This document shows, piece after piece, positions 41,740-52,880 of a DNA stretch of 64,000 bases. How positions within the stretch are numbered: position 1 is the stretch's first letter; every line of letters starts with the position of its first letter. The stretch comes from Phascolarctos cinereus (taxonomy: Eukaryota > Chordata > Mammalia > Diprotodontia > Phascolarctidae). A model generated the notes under the pieces. It was not told where the DNA came from. It worked only from the letters and a program-made list of their open reading frames with translations, and searched no databases. A program made the position numbers and the translations under genes. The stretch is from NCBI RefSeq assembly GCF_002099425.1, contig NW_018343982.1:9459501-9523500 (forward strand), given 5' to 3'.

Positions 41740-42205
41740 CAGATGTATAGTCATACAACACACATTTCCATGTAAGTCATGCTGTGAAAAAAAAACATAG
41801 ACAAAAGAAGCCCCCCCAAAATAAAGAAAGTAAAGAAAAAGTATCTTCAGTTTGCATTGACTCCATCAGTTCTTTCTCTGGAGATGGATAGGACTTTTCA
41901 TCACAAGTCCTTCAGACTTATCTTGGATCATTGTATTGCTGAAAATACAGTTGATCATCATATAATATTGCTGCTACTGTGTATAATATTTTCCTGGTTC
42001 TGCTCGTTTCACATCAGTTCATGCAAGTCTTTTCAGGTTTTTCTCAGAGCATCCTGCTCATCATTTCTTATAGCCCATTACTTCTTATATTCTATAACAA
42101 TTATATGTAAAAAACTTGTTCAGCCATTCCCCAATTGATAGATATCCTTTCAATTTCCAATTCTTTGCCACCACCAGAAGAGCTGATACAAATCGTTTCT
42201 ACAAT
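41740..42205 (-). mobile_element. LINE-1 3' region fragment
   Basis: Plus strand 'catttccatgtaagtcatgc', 'cttggatcattgtattgctg', 'ttcacatcagttcatgcaag' and 'cagccattccccaattgata' is the antisense of marsupial L1 3' sequence. It overlaps in content with 45890-46300. Confidence 0.65.
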
Positions 42206-42321
42206 GGAACTTAAAGACTGGTGGCTAGAGGGGCGAGCTTGTGAAATGTAAAATTTAAACTTTTTTTTCCCCTTTCCTTACAAAAGGAAGAACCCAAGGA
42301 CCACATAGCAAGGTCTGAGCT

Positions 42322-42356
42322 GGGAGGGGGAGGGGGAGGGGGAGGGGGAAGGGGAG
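42322..42356 (+). repeat. G-rich array, quadruplex-prone
   Basis: Five successive runs of five or so G separated by single A residues, then a GGGG run. This fits the four-G-tract rule for an intramolecular G-quadruplex with one-base loops. The proline-rich minus-strand frame over it is an artefact. Confidence 0.85.
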
Positions 42357-42359
42357 ACA

Positions 42360-42900
42360 TACTAATTCCTTCTGGTTCATCTTTTAACATCTCCACCTCT
42401 CCCCCTTCCTTTCTGAGGCCACACCCTCAAATCTCTCTTTGCTTCTGACTTGAGTTTTATACAAGTTCTTTAGGGTGTGACCAAGGCCCAGACCCAACTG
42501 AAATAGATTTTCTCTTGCACTTAATTGAAATATCTTTAGGGTTGATTCAAGGAGGACCTTCCTCATTCACACCTAGTTCTGATTGATTAATTCAATAAAG
42601 AGGTGTTCTCACCAAAAAAAAGACAGTTACCTTTATGTGGAGTGGAGTAATCAATGGACCCCATCCTTATAGATATTTACCTTTTCCTGTACATTCTGGA
42701 TAATAGCAGCAATACAATAAAACTTGGGAAGAACTGTGAAGTTAATAGATTTTTGGGAGAGTCCTAAATTTATCACTGATAACGCGAATTACTAAAGTCA
42801 TTTTTGTCTTCCGATAAAATGTCAGAGCTTCCAAACTATTCCCATCTGGAGAATAATAACATATACAAGTCAATAATGTAGGTCCAGGTCTCATTCTGTT
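42360..42900. other. No recognisable feature
   Basis: Possible old LTR-like sequence (an AATAAAG at about 42594 in otherwise unremarkable DNA), but no matching second copy, primer site or terminal repeat was found. Left unclassified. Confidence 0.35.
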
Positions 42901-43180
42901 TTCCAGAAATCACCTTTCATGGTTCCAGAAATCACCTTTCATGGTTCGTAAGATGAGAGCCAGGTGTAATGTCTTTTGGAGAATCCCAGAAGCAGATCAA
43001 AGTGGTTTGCCATTTTCCCAATTCTTTCTTAGAAAGCCATTCAAGTCAGCAGACTAAGTTTGGGAAATGAAAGGGGCATTTATGTATAGTTGGTAAAAAA
43101 CACAAGGCAAGAATCTTCAGGATTCGTAAGAGGAGAGCCTAATGTCTTTTGGAGACTCTTAGAATTAGAGCCCGCATGCT
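42901..43180. repeat. Local tandem and spaced direct repeats
   Basis: A 22-bp unit starting 'ttccagaaatcacctttc' is present twice without a gap (42901-42922, 42923-42944). Immediately after it, 'ttcgtaagatgagagcc...taatgtcttttggaga' recurs about 178 bp downstream at 43123 as 'ttcgtaagaggagagcc.taatgtcttttggaga'. I do not recognise the host element. Confidence 0.75.
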
Positions 43181-43394
43181 TACCATGCCACAAATAACTA
43201 TCCCTGTCACTTCCTGACCTAAATTCAACCAGACTCTTGAACTGATGATTGCCAATTGACTATTTGGTGTCATATAGTCAGCAATTGGTCTTGGAAAACA
43301 GGAACTTTGTCTCTAACTGTGTAAGGTTTTTCTAGGGTCACAATGGAAACAATGATTTATTTGAGAGTATCCAAGGGACCTGAAAGAGTTAACA

Positions 43395-43960
43395 GTGGCT
43401 CTCTCTCTTAACTCCATGATCAAATATAAGATCTGTTTGACTTTTAAAGCCCTCCATAACAGGGCTGATTCCTATCTTTCCAGTCTTCTTACACCTTACT
43501 CCTTACCTCCCTGCATACTTTGCAATACAGTAACACTGACCTCCTTGGTATTTCTAGAAGAGGACACTCTATCTCCCCACTCCAGGTAACCTGAGTCGCA
43601 AAGCCCACTGGTATGGGTTTCTCTCGTCATTTGCTACATATGCATTTTCACTTGCTGTCTTCCATGGCTAGAACTCTCTCCCACCTCATTTCTACCTCCC
43701 AGATTCCTTCACTTCTGAGTTAAAGTCCTTTTGCAAGAAGCCTTTCCTGCTCTTTCTTAAGGCTAGCACCTTCCCTGTACAGATTATCTCGAATTTACTC
43801 TGTATATGTCTTGTTTGTACATAATTGTTTGCATGTTGTCGCCCTCATTAGATGACACAGGAACTTGTGTTTTGCCTTTCTTTGTATCCCTGGCACTTAG
43901 CACAGTGCCTGGTACATGGTGGATACTTAATAAATGTCTATTGATTGACTGAGCATTATT
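43395..43960 (+). mobile_element. L2 LINE 3' portion
   Basis: Starts inside the end of the L2 reverse-transcriptase ORF: the translation near 43422 gives Ile-Lys-Tyr-Lys-Ile...Phe-Lys-Ala-Leu-His-Asn. It continues through 'ctcactttcagaactctctcc'-like sequence to 'gcacagtgcctggtacatgg', 'acttaataaatgtctattga' and 'ttgactg'. Not coding. Confidence 0.75.
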
Positions 43961-43964
43961 ATTG

Positions 43965-44100
43965 TTTTACCATACCTTTGTGATCTCAGACAAGTCATTG
44001 AACCTCTCATAGGACCTCAGATCCCTTATCTGTAAAGTAAGGATACAGAGCAAGAGATCACTCAGTTCCCCTCAGAGTTCAAGAGCCTATGAGAAGTTAG
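43965..44100 (+). repeat. MIR relic
   Basis: 'tgatctcagacaagtcattg', 'aacctctcataggacctcag' and 'ttatctgtaaagtaaggata'. Confidence 0.5.
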
Positions 44101-44104
44101 GAAA

Positions 44105-45435
44105 GACTCTAAAATTTTGTCTAGCTTAAACATTGTATAATTCTAGGAAACCATATTCATAACGTGTGGTAGGGATCTTAGAAACGTGCAATCTTTCTAA
44201 CGTATGATAATGATCATGTCCATATTTTTCCCATTTGTCAAAGTGGAACTGGTAATAGCTTTGTGGCCTAAAAGAGTGAATGTCAAGGGGATTGAGAATG
44301 TCTTACTCCTGGGAAGTAGCTCAGGCACTAAGAGAATTGACCTCAGCAAAAAGTAACACAATCAGATAGAAGGACCTTCTTCCTGTGTAATGCTGTGCTA
44401 TTTAAAGAGTAAAGAAGAGAGGACTGAGCATGCTTGATAATTTTTGTAGTCTAGCTACTTTAAAAAAAATTGTTGTTATTGTTTTGAATAATTTTGCTGC
44501 TTTTGAAAAAGACCTTTACACTTTCATAAGAAATAAAAAAAAGGGGGAAGGTAGAAAGGGTCCAGTGATAAAAGAGCGTCTTTCATTCAGTGCTCCAGGC
44601 ACCAGCGGTGGAGAAGCCAGAGTGGTTGCCTACCCATCATCAGAGGCAGGAGGAGGAAACAGGGGCCACCTGGGAGAGCTGGGAGCCGCTCTACACAGGT
44701 AGAACGGAAAGCAGATGAACGGCAATTTAGAACAGAAAAACCAAGGAGGAGATTGAGAAAGAAACAAAGGAAAACAAATCCCCAAATCAATTTCAGCTTT
44801 GTGAATTAGGGCAAAGTTAAAAAAAAAAAGATAAAGCCAGGAGGCAAAAAGAAAAAAGAAAAGAAAGAAAAAAGGCAAAAAGAAAAGAAAAGAAAAAAAT
44901 GGATCAACCTGTACAACAGATAATGAAATATCCCTTTGTTCTCCAAGCAGAGAGGAGGGGGCTGTCAGGGAAGAATGTTGTATATATTGTCAGGTGAAGT
45001 TACTGTATCAGGTGACTAGTCATCTTGATGTTTTTGTTATAAAGAAAAACAGAATTCTAGGGCTGGAAGATGTTTGGGGGAGAGGAGAGCAAAGAAGTAT
45101 TTTCAGAAATTACTAAGTGCTTTTTAAAAAGTACGTCAATATAACCTGAAAACAAAACCAAAAAAAAAAAACACCCCAAAACATTGGACCAGAAGTACTT
45201 TACACTTAATGAAGAAATAGACAATTATAAACTTCACTCTTGTCTCATGAGGAAGCAGCCACTGGTAGAGTGAGTTCTGACTTAGGGCCTGGAACTTTCT
45301 GAACTGCTGGCACAGACTTATTTACTTAAAATAAAATTTTATTCTGAATTTAACAAACTTCAAACAAAATGTGATTTCCATATACATAGTGGTAAAGAAA
45401 AGGATTTGTACATGAGACTGAAGCTCTCTGTTAGA
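44105..45435. other. Mostly unrecognised, with A-rich runs
   Basis: A-rich segments at 44818-44910 and 45158-45180. The frames at 44430-44702 (+) and 44587-44878 (-) overlap on opposite strands and have no domain. No gene called. Confidence 0.4.
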
Positions 45436-45439
45436 TACA

Positions 45440-45525
45440 GTTTGGTTAAAAATATAATATAATATGATATTATATAATATAATATCATAACATAACATAA
45501 TATAGTATAATAATTTCAATCCATA
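45440..45525. repeat. AT-rich (ATAATAT)n tract
   Basis: 'aatataatataatatgatat' and 'catcataacataacataata'-like sequence. The Tyr/Ile/Leu-rich minus-strand frame is an artefact. Confidence 0.75.
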
Positions 45526-45599
45526 CATTTTAAAGCTATCTTGCTTGTCTATGATTCTGGTCTTCCTTCACGCTTTTTGTGTAATAAAAATACTTCAGT

Positions 45600-45875
45600 G
45601 ACTTTTTTTCTTTCTCTTTCTCTTTCTCTTTTCCCCCTCTTCCTCCTCTCTCTCTTTCTTTTTTCCTTTTTCCTTTTTCCTTTCTCTCTCTTTTTCTTTC
45701 CCTTCCTTTATTACTTCCTTCCTTTCTCTCTCTTTTGCTTTTTCCCTTTTTCTCTTTTTTTCTTTTCTTTTCCCTTTTCTTTCTCTTTTTCTCTTTCTCT
45801 CTTCCTTCTTTTTTCTCTTTTTTTTTTTCCTTCTGATCTATCTTATCTCTAGTCCCTCTTTTTTTTTTTTCACCC
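45600..45875. repeat. Long polypyrimidine tract
   Basis: About 275 bp almost purely C and T on the plus strand. The 103-codon Phe/Ser/Leu frame (+) and the 113-codon Lys/Glu/Arg frame (-) are both produced by it. Confidence 0.92.
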
Positions 45876-45889
45876 ACCCTCCCAAATGG

Positions 45890-46745
45890 AAAAAAGAAAA
45901 AGAAAACCCCTGGAACAACTCTGCATAGTTGAGTCTAACAATTCTTACCTTGCCCATTTCTATAAATGTGTCCTATTTTGTGTCTTTACTCTATCCCCTC
46001 TGTTAGGAGGTAGGTAGCATGCTTTGCCATCAGTCCTCTGGAATTGTTGTCAGTCATTGAAGTGACCAAAGTTCTTGAGTCTTTCAAAGTAGTTTTTTAA
46101 ATTTATAAATGGTATTGTTATTGTATAAGTCAAGTTCTGCTCACTTTCAGTTTATATGAATTTTCCCATGTTTCTTTGAAATTTCCACATCTATTGTTTC
46201 TTATAGTGCAGTAATATTACGTTAATTTAAATGCCATACTTTGTGTATCCATTCTCCTATTGATGGATATTCCTTGTTTCCAGTTCTTTGTTATAACAAC
46301 AAAAGCTGCTGTAAATATTTGTGAACATATGGTCCCTTTTCATCTTTCCTTTATCTTCTGGGGTATGGGTCTAGTAGTGGTATTCCTGGGTCAAAGGGTA
46401 TGCAGAGCCCAGTTTAGTGGCTTTGGGAGTGTAGGGCTTTCCAGAATGGCTGCAGTGATTTACAGGTCCACCAATAGTGCATCGGTGTGCCTATTTCCCC
46501 CAAGCCACTCCAATGCTTGTCATTTTTCTCTTTTATTTTCTTCATTTTCACCAATCCGATGTGTGTGAGGTGGAACCTCAGAGTTGCTTTAATTTGCATG
46601 TGACTAATTATTAGTGTTTTGGACAACCTTGTCATATGTTTGTTGATAGCTTGGATTTTTTCCTTTGAAAACTGCAGCAGAGGCTTATTTAGAGCTATTT
46701 CTATAGCCAACAAGATTGAAGCAGTGGGTTGAGACAATTGTGGGA
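45890..46745 (-). mobile_element. LINE-1 3' region fragment, about 0.85 kb
   Basis: Plus strand 'catttctataaatgtgtcct', 'gatggatattccttgtttcc', 'gggtatgggtctagtagtgg', 'tattcctgggtcaaagggta', 'ccaatgcttgtcatttttct', 'gtgaggtggaacctcagagt' and 'actaattattagtgttttgg'. This is the antisense of the end of L1 ORF2 and its 3' region. Frames are broken. Confidence 0.75.
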
Positions 46746-46944
46746 CTATTTTTAGACATGTGAAGATGACCCTGTTAGTAAGATTGTGAGATGGTAGGGT
46801 ATAGTTAGGAAAACCTTCACTTCACTCCCTCTTATCTTTCTTTTTTTTTAAGGTGAGATTTGTTACTGAGGTAAATTCTCAATCAATCCTCATTTCGCCT
46901 TTAAAAATCTTGGCAAAGTAAAATGGGAGAAAAGAAAAGAATAA

Positions 46945-47185
46945 TTTTATTGTTCAGTCATTTCCAACTCTTCATAACCCCATTTGGAGTTTTCTTGGCA
47001 AAGACACTGGAGTGGTTTGTCATTTCCTTCTCCAGCTCATTTTACAGATGAGGAAATTGAGGCAAACAGGGTTAAGTGACTTGCCCAAGGTCACACAGCT
47101 AGCAAATGTCTGAGACCAAATCTGAACTCAAATCTTCCTGATTCCAAACCTGGTGCTCTATCCACCATGCCACCTACCTGCCTTA
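46945..47185 (-). mobile_element. tRNA-derived marsupial SINE, near complete
   Basis: 'attgttcagtcatttccaac', 'gagttttcttggcaaagaca', 'ccttctccagctcattttac', 'gacttgcccaaggtcacaca' and 'atgccacctacctgcc'. Confidence 0.88.
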
Positions 47186-47324
47186 TAAAAACACTGATAC
47201 ATTGCTTTATATAGTGGACCCTAACCTCTTGCCTTGACCTTCCCCTAACCTCTGATTCAGAGTATGAAAGAAGTAATAAGTTTAGTCTTTTACTTAGGGG
47301 GAAGGGTGAAATGAAGAGGAGGAA

Positions 47325-47530
47325 GATGAAGATAGTGATGATGGTGGTGGCTATTTATATCGTGCTTTGAGGTTTGCAAAGCACTTTACATATATCAATC
47401 TCATTGGATCCTCTCAAGAACCCCATGAAGTGGGCACTACAATTTCATTTTACAGATGAGGCAACAGACTAAGAATGATTAAACGACTTTCCTAGGGTCA
47501 CAAAGCTAGTAAGTGTCTGAGTGGGAATGT
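47325..47530 (-). repeat. MIR-type SINE
   Basis: 'tttgcaaagcactttacata', 'cattttacagatgaggcaac' and 'gggtcacaaagctagtaagt'. Confidence 0.7.
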
Positions 47531-47804
47531 GAGCACAAGGAACTATCTGCTATGGCTTCTGAATGAAAAACCAAAGAACCTCGATGGACCTTCCAGAGGA
47601 TTTCTGCAGTAGGAAATCTCCTTGTTTTTGTGCGATGCTCACTAGACACATCCATGTACAGTTATCCCAAGAGGCTGTGTTCTTAGGAAAGTATATTCCA
47701 CCCTTAATTTCCTGTTTTCATTGTTGACAGTGAATTATTTTTTAGGCCAAATTGGTTTTGACCCACCTTGCCCAGGCTGTCTACCCTTCATGGGTAGACA
47801 TAGA

Positions 47805-48140
47805 AGCAATGGAGTACAACAAATCCAGTGCCAGACTTGGGAGTCTGAAAAGCTGGATTTTAATATTGTCTCAGATACTTGCTAGGTTTATGAGTCACTT
47901 GGCCAGTTTTTGCCTCAGTTTCTTTATTTGTAAAATGAGGAAGTTGGATTCAATGACCTTTAAGGTCTCTTCTGCTTTTAAAAGTACCATCCTATAGCCT
48001 ACTAGCTATAGGATTATATGTGAGTCACTAATATCTCAGGGCATCAGTTTCCTCATCTGTAAAATGGAGATAATAATATTTAGATTATCTACCTTATGGA
48101 TAGATTTTACACAAAGAGCTTTGCAAATATTGAAGAACTA
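47805..48140 (+). repeat. MIR relics, forward
   Basis: First copy at 47810-47995: 'caatggagtacaacaaatcc', 'gggagtctgaaaagctggat', 'tcagtttctttatttgtaaa'. Second at 48000-48140: 'gggcatcagtttcctcatct' and 'gtaaaatggagataataata'. Confidence 0.65.
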
Positions 48141-48274
48141 TGTAGGCATGGATTTATTTTTATAGCAAACAAGCAAGGTGAAACTAGACAAAAACCTGAG
48201 GGGAGAAGAATCCCAAACTGTATTCCAGTGGTGATTATAATAACTCTTGAATTATCTGCCATAAAGGAAGGAGG

Positions 48275-48735
48275 ACATAAGGAAATAAGGGTTTATAAAG
48301 TATCTACTATGTGCCCGACATGGTGCTAAGCACTTTATAAATATTATCTTCTTTGATCTTCCCAACAACGCTGTGGGGTAGATGTTGTTATTATCTCTAT
48401 TTTACAGTTGATGAAACTGAGGCATGAAGTGACTTGTCCAAGGTCTTCTTGTGGTTGCTCATCATTCGTTCTCAAAGAAGACCATTGACATCAAGAGGGT
48501 GATGTCTTGACTTGCAAGTGAATTGGATTTGAGTGAGGTAGAGCTATGCAAACTCTTTGGCCTCACTCTCTCCTCCAGAGTCACCAGAGTCCAGTGGCAA
48601 GACATAGGTCAGGATGATTGGCGATGGTCCCCTGTCCAAGGTCACACTGCTAATAAGTGACTGAGGCTGCATTTGAGCTTTGGTCTTCCTTACTCCAGGC
48701 TCAGTGCCCTATCCGTTGCTCCACCTAATTTCCCT
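48275..48735 (-). repeat. MIR/tRNA-type SINE split by an RTE-type SINE
   Basis: Left half 'actatgtgcccgacatggtg', 'tttacagttgatgaaactga', 'agtgacttgtccaaggtc'. The right half resumes 'tgtccaaggtcacactgcta', 'gcatttgagctttggtcttc' and 'gttgctccacct'. The two join exactly across the insertion at 48446-48632. Confidence 0.75.
48446..48632 (-). mobile_element. RTE-tailed SINE with 11-bp target duplication
   Basis: Inverted relative to 3655-3930. Plus strand 'ttcttgtggttgctcatcat', 'gaccattgacatcaagaggg', 'tgatgtcttgacttgcaagt', 'cctcactctctcctccagag' and 'cagtggcaagacataggtca'. The duplication 'tgtccaaggtc' is perfect (48435-48445, 48633-48643). The two copies together fix the element's ends. 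Confidence 0.85.
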
Positions 48736-48739
48736 AGCT

Positions 48740-50445
48740 TCCCTCCAGTAGCAGAGATCCTCAAGGGGTGCCTTGAGCTCAATTTTATCGTAGTCCTTTG
48801 CTTGTCAGAGTAGTTTTTGCAAAATCGCCCGTTCCAAGATCGTATCATCTTTATCTTGCCCATCATCTGTCTGAAGTAGGTCCTTTTTTGAGTGTCATTT
48901 GAGACCATTCAAAATATGAGGAGTCCCCACCATAGCGTATGAGGCATATCATAGTGTCCCAGTGGAGCAAAGGCAGAGTTACAGTTGGTCTCTGCAGGAT
49001 GGCCCCAGTCCCAAGCAGGTATTCATCATCAACTGCAAATGGCACTCACAGGCAGCACTGTATTCTCAATGAGAGCAATAAGGAGGTGGTGTAGTGCTAG
49101 TTCAAAAGGCCTCTGCTCTTCTGGGTCTGGTCTTGCTTGTCACACAATACCCCTTCTCTAGGCAGACCCTTTCCTCATTTCTCAAACCTCCATCTTCTGA
49201 CCACATTTGTCTTCCCCTGCCCTTCCCAAATAAATCTGGAATTTTGTTGCACTAAAAACTTCTTAACTGTTGTCTCCTTTCTGTGATGTCAGAGATGGCG
49301 ATTTGATGTCCCTAAGAGACACCCTGCTCCTCCTCAGTCCTCTTTCATATCCTGGAACAGCCCTATTCTGTGAGTGGACCAAGGTTTTTGGTCAACTCTA
49401 GTGGGAGGAGAGGTAAGATCCCAGGATAACCTGAGCACTAGATCAAGAGAGCTGCCTCTTGTTGCATCATCGATCCCTTTCTTCTCTCCTGCTGTGGTCC
49501 AAAGATCATCCCTGAATGTCTCAAGTTAAGCCATGATTCTTCCTAGTGTTAGCTCAAATGTGTCCATAATGAAGGCCTCTTGCTGTTACAACAAAGGCCC
49601 ACCTGCCTCTTCTGTGGAACCTTCTGGGTCTCTCAAAGCAGCAACAATGGACTCCTGGAGAACGGGGAAGGAGAGGGTGTGTATCAGAAATAGTTCTATA
49701 TTTTAAGTTCTAACCAGGAATTGATTTTTGTTGGTGTTTTGCTTTTTAAATTGTCAAAACATGTGGTTCCTTGAGAAACCTATCTGCTGAGATAGAAATT
49801 GGAAAGTGCTAAAACTTTTTTGAGTATCAGCAATCTCTGAAATGGCCTTTCTCATCCCATTCCCAGAAATTATCTCACTAGTGAAAAATGTCTTTTGCTG
49901 CTGGTGAAGAACTGAAAAGCCCAGGACACTCTTCAATAAGCCTATTTTATCCTGCTTGACCTGTGGATCACTCCTCTATCAAGAGAGTGGTCATACCAGG
50001 AAACCACTGATCCCTGCTAGGATCTGCTTTATAAAATGGGAACCTGATAACTTTCAACAAATTGACTTTGCAGGTCTTTGAGACTGGCTTTAGATGACAC
50101 AGATGTCTTGGCCCGGTTCTATTACTCACTAGCAGGACAGACTCTATTTTCAAGGCACTCATATTTCAGTTGTGGGCAACAACAGGATCCAGTTGAAAGG
50201 CCTATGGTCCTAGGGATACAGAGTCAGTACAAATAGGAAGACCTGGAAGTCCTTAGAATGCAGTAGCAGAGTGAACAGCAAGGTCTGGACATCCTTAGGG
50301 TACAGATAATCGTACCTGTTCATAAGGATGTGTAGATAAATAAGATAACGAATGTGGAAAGACTCGAGAATTAAAAGTGCCCTATGAGTATCAGGTGGCT
50401 TGACCAATGCCAACATTAAGCCACAATTAAGCCATTTCTGACCAT
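48740..50445. other. 1.7 kb without a recognised repeat
   Basis: Short frames at 48690-49045, 49754-49936, 49968-50162 and 50210-50416 (all minus) have no domain I recognise. No A-tail, RNA fold or repeat identified. A possible place for conserved non-coding sequence, not shown here. Confidence 0.4.
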
Positions 50446-50449
50446 TTGA

Positions 50450-50507
50450 TTTATATATACTTATATAAAGCTGTATATTTATATATGCGTATATATATAT
50501 ATATTTA

Positions 50508-50538
<31 letters not shown>

Positions 50539-50545
50539 TTTATCT
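50450..50545. repeat. (AT)n / (ATGT) simple repeat
   Basis: 'atatatatatatttatatat' then 'gtgtatatatatatatatat'. Pure enough to be polymorphic. Confidence 0.9.
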
Positions 50546-50799
50546 TCCTTCATATAGCTAAAAATTTGTGCCTATCCAATTTTTTCCCAGGACTGAGCAA
50601 AAGTCTGAACTAATTACTTTGTCTGAAGGAGTGCATCCAGGAATTTGGGGACTATAATCTTGCTGAAATTCTTCACCGTTGGCACAAATTTTACACTGGT
50701 GCTAGAAATTAAAGAAAAGCAGTGAGCTATGGTGAACACACCAGACAAAAGAAGGGCCCTTCTTGTCCTTGTCATGTCCCTGTTTTCTTATAGCTGGCT

Positions 50800-50960
50800 T
50801 GATTGCATTGTTCTGAAAATTAGAAGATATGGGTTTTAGTCCTGGTTGCTGCAGGATCTTGAACAAATTCTTTCTTCTTTCTGAGTCAATTTTCTCAGCT
50901 ATAAGATGAGGAGGTTGAACTAGTTGCTAAGGTCCTTTCCCCTTCTAACAGTGACTGATC
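50800..50960 (+). repeat. MIR relic
   Basis: 'gggttttagtcctggttgct', 'aggatcttgaacaaattctt' and 'ctcagctataagatgaggag'. Confidence 0.5.
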
Positions 50961-50964
50961 AATG

Positions 50965-51825
50965 CTACCTCAGCAGCTCCTTTCCAGTCTTCATAGGTCC
51001 CTGGCCCCTTTAAGAAAGTGGCCTTCTGACCCCTAACTGCTTCATGCCTCTGAAATAGGGAGATCTGGATGTCTTCCAGTGAGGTGAGCAAGCCCTTCCC
51101 ACCATCCCACTCCCCACCCCCCTTTTTTAATAGGTCTTTGGCTTTTGCAAGTAGGAGTCAACTCTATTGGCTTTCCCCCACTGTCGGGACTGAGTAGCAG
51201 CCCCAACTGCTGTGAATTCCTGACCTCCATGCAGCAGTGAAGTAAAGCTTTGAGAAGAGGAGTGAGTAGTGGGGATGTTTGCAAGGCCACTGTGGCCTAC
51301 TCCAGGCCCTTCTCAGCTTTCACCAGGCCCCTTCCCAAGGAGTATCGAATTACCCCAAAGAGGCCCACCAACACCAACCACTGTACTTCTGGCCCAGAGA
51401 GATGATAAACAAACAAAGGGCTGGAAGATAAATCACAGTTTATGAAGGGACCTTCAAGACTTGGCAGGTTTTTGCACTTACCTCTTGCCTCCTAAGATTC
51501 TGCCTTTCTTTGCCAAAAATGACATTTTGCTGACTCTTAAAAAAAAACCCCAAAACAACTGTTGAGGGTAGGATTTTACAAGCTGGATTGGAATGATTAC
51601 ATTGTGCTCCTTGAGGCCTGTGAGAATGTACGTGCTACAGATCTACCACTCCACTTGTAAGTTGTGCTCTACTTCTTGGAGCATTATTTAAATAACTGAG
51701 TAAGTTTAAAGGAGGAGGAAAGCCGCAAAAGTTAGGCAAATCCATAAAGAATGAGCTCCTTTTACTCCTGGGGAGGTGCTTATTGATATCACCCTAATTT
51801 AGTACTTTATCAGCTCATTCCTGGA
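50965..51825. other. No recognisable feature
   Basis: Mixed sequence. The 82-codon minus frame at 51042-51290 has no domain. No repeat identified. Confidence 0.45.
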
Positions 51826-51829
51826 CTTC

Positions 51830-52095
51830 TTCAATTATTTCCTAACCGATATTCCTGCCCTTAATCTCTTCCTCTTCTCTAATCCATCATCAAGGTAGCT
51901 GACAAACTAATCTTTCTGAAGCCCAGGTTTGCTCATCTTACCCTGTTCTCAACGGTTCCCTATTTCCCAAGTCTAATTTTTTTAGCTTGGCATTTAATCC
52001 TTTCTATTATCTGACTCCAATTTGCCAGTGCTTAGCACAGAGCCTGGCACATAGTAGGTACTTAATAAATATTGTTTGATTGATTGATTGATTGC
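51830..52095 (+). repeat. L2 LINE 3' portion
   Basis: 'ttcttcaattatttcctaac', 'taatctttctgaagcccagg', 'ctattatctgactccaattt', 'gcacagagcctggcacatag' and 'acttaataaatattgtttga' ending '(ttga)n'. An internal gap separates body and end. Confidence 0.7.
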
Positions 52096-52104
52096 CTTTC
52101 CAAC

Positions 52105-52545
52105 CTTATCTAGAGATGGCTTTGTCACCACTAATTAGCTCTGCTGTTCTTGGGCAAAAACATTTGACCTTTTCTGGGCTTCAGTTGTCCATATGTCAAA
52201 TGGAGGGCAGCTAGGTGGGCACAGTGGACAGAGTGCCGGGCCTGGAGTCAGGAAGACCTGAATTCAAATCTGGCCTCAGGTACCCATTAGCTGTGTGATC
52301 CCGGGCAAGTCACTTAACCCTGTTTGCCTCAGTTTCCTCATCTGTAAAAAAGAGCTGGAGGAATCATTCCAGTATCTTTGCCAAGGAAACTCCAAATAGG
52401 GTCACAAAGAGTTGGACAAGTCTGAACAACAACAAATGGAAGTATTCCCCCCTTCCCTTCTTGATTCACAGGTGTGCTATTAAGATCAAGTGAGATAATG
52501 TATTTGAAAGTACTTTGACAAGTTAATGGTGCTCTATGAATGTAA
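52105..52545 (+). repeat. MIR relic split by a tRNA-derived SINE
   Basis: 'gctgttcttgggcaaaaaca' and 'cttcagttgtccatatgtca' before the insertion; 'taagatcaagtgagataatg' and 'gtgctctatgaatgtaa' after it. Confidence 0.6.
52205..52432 (+). mobile_element. Near full-length tRNA-derived SINE
   Basis: 'gggcagctaggtgggcacag', 'ggagtcaggaagacctgaat', 'cgggcaagtcacttaaccct', 'tcagtttcctcatctgtaaa', 'tccagtatctttgccaagga' and 'ctgaacaacaa'. It sits between 'caaatgga' copies (52197-52204, 52433-52440), a likely 8-bp duplication. A good reference copy for this SINE family. Confidence 0.9.
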
Positions 52546-52689
52546 GGTAATCCCTACCCTCAGATCTCTGCATTTCTTAATGTGTCCCTTCCCTGAAAAC
52601 CCACCTCATTCCCTGGCTTGGCTTGCCCCAAAACATTCCCAGCTTAAGGCTGCATCCTCTCTGACCATTCTAGCTTACTGTGATCTCTC

Positions 52690-52880
52690 CTTTCTCTGAG
52701 TTAGAAGGCAGTGAGGAATAATAGTTTATCAGGCTCAGAGCCCCACACAGTTATTGGACTTGACTTTTATGTGCCTCAGTTTCCTCAGAGGAACACATGA
52801 GATAATGGATGTAAAACACCTTGTAAACCTTAAAGCATTCCTTAAAAAAACAACTGTTATGATTATTATTTCATAACAGT
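52690..52880 (+). repeat. MIR relic
   Basis: 'gttagaaggcagtgaggaat', 'tatgtgcctcagtttcctca' and 'ccttgtaaaccttaaagcat'. Confidence 0.5.

Noticed and set aside
42211-42396. Minus-strand frame with a run of prolines
   Set aside because: The prolines come from the G-rich array at 42322-42356.
42215-42620. Possible LTR with AATAAA-type signal
   Set aside because: A lone AATAAAG is weak evidence, and no primer site or matching LTR lies nearby.
45536-45877. 113-codon Lys/Glu/Arg-rich frame (minus) and 103-codon Phe/Ser/Leu frame (plus)
   Set aside because: Both are read from one polypyrimidine tract; no domain, start context or neighbouring exon.
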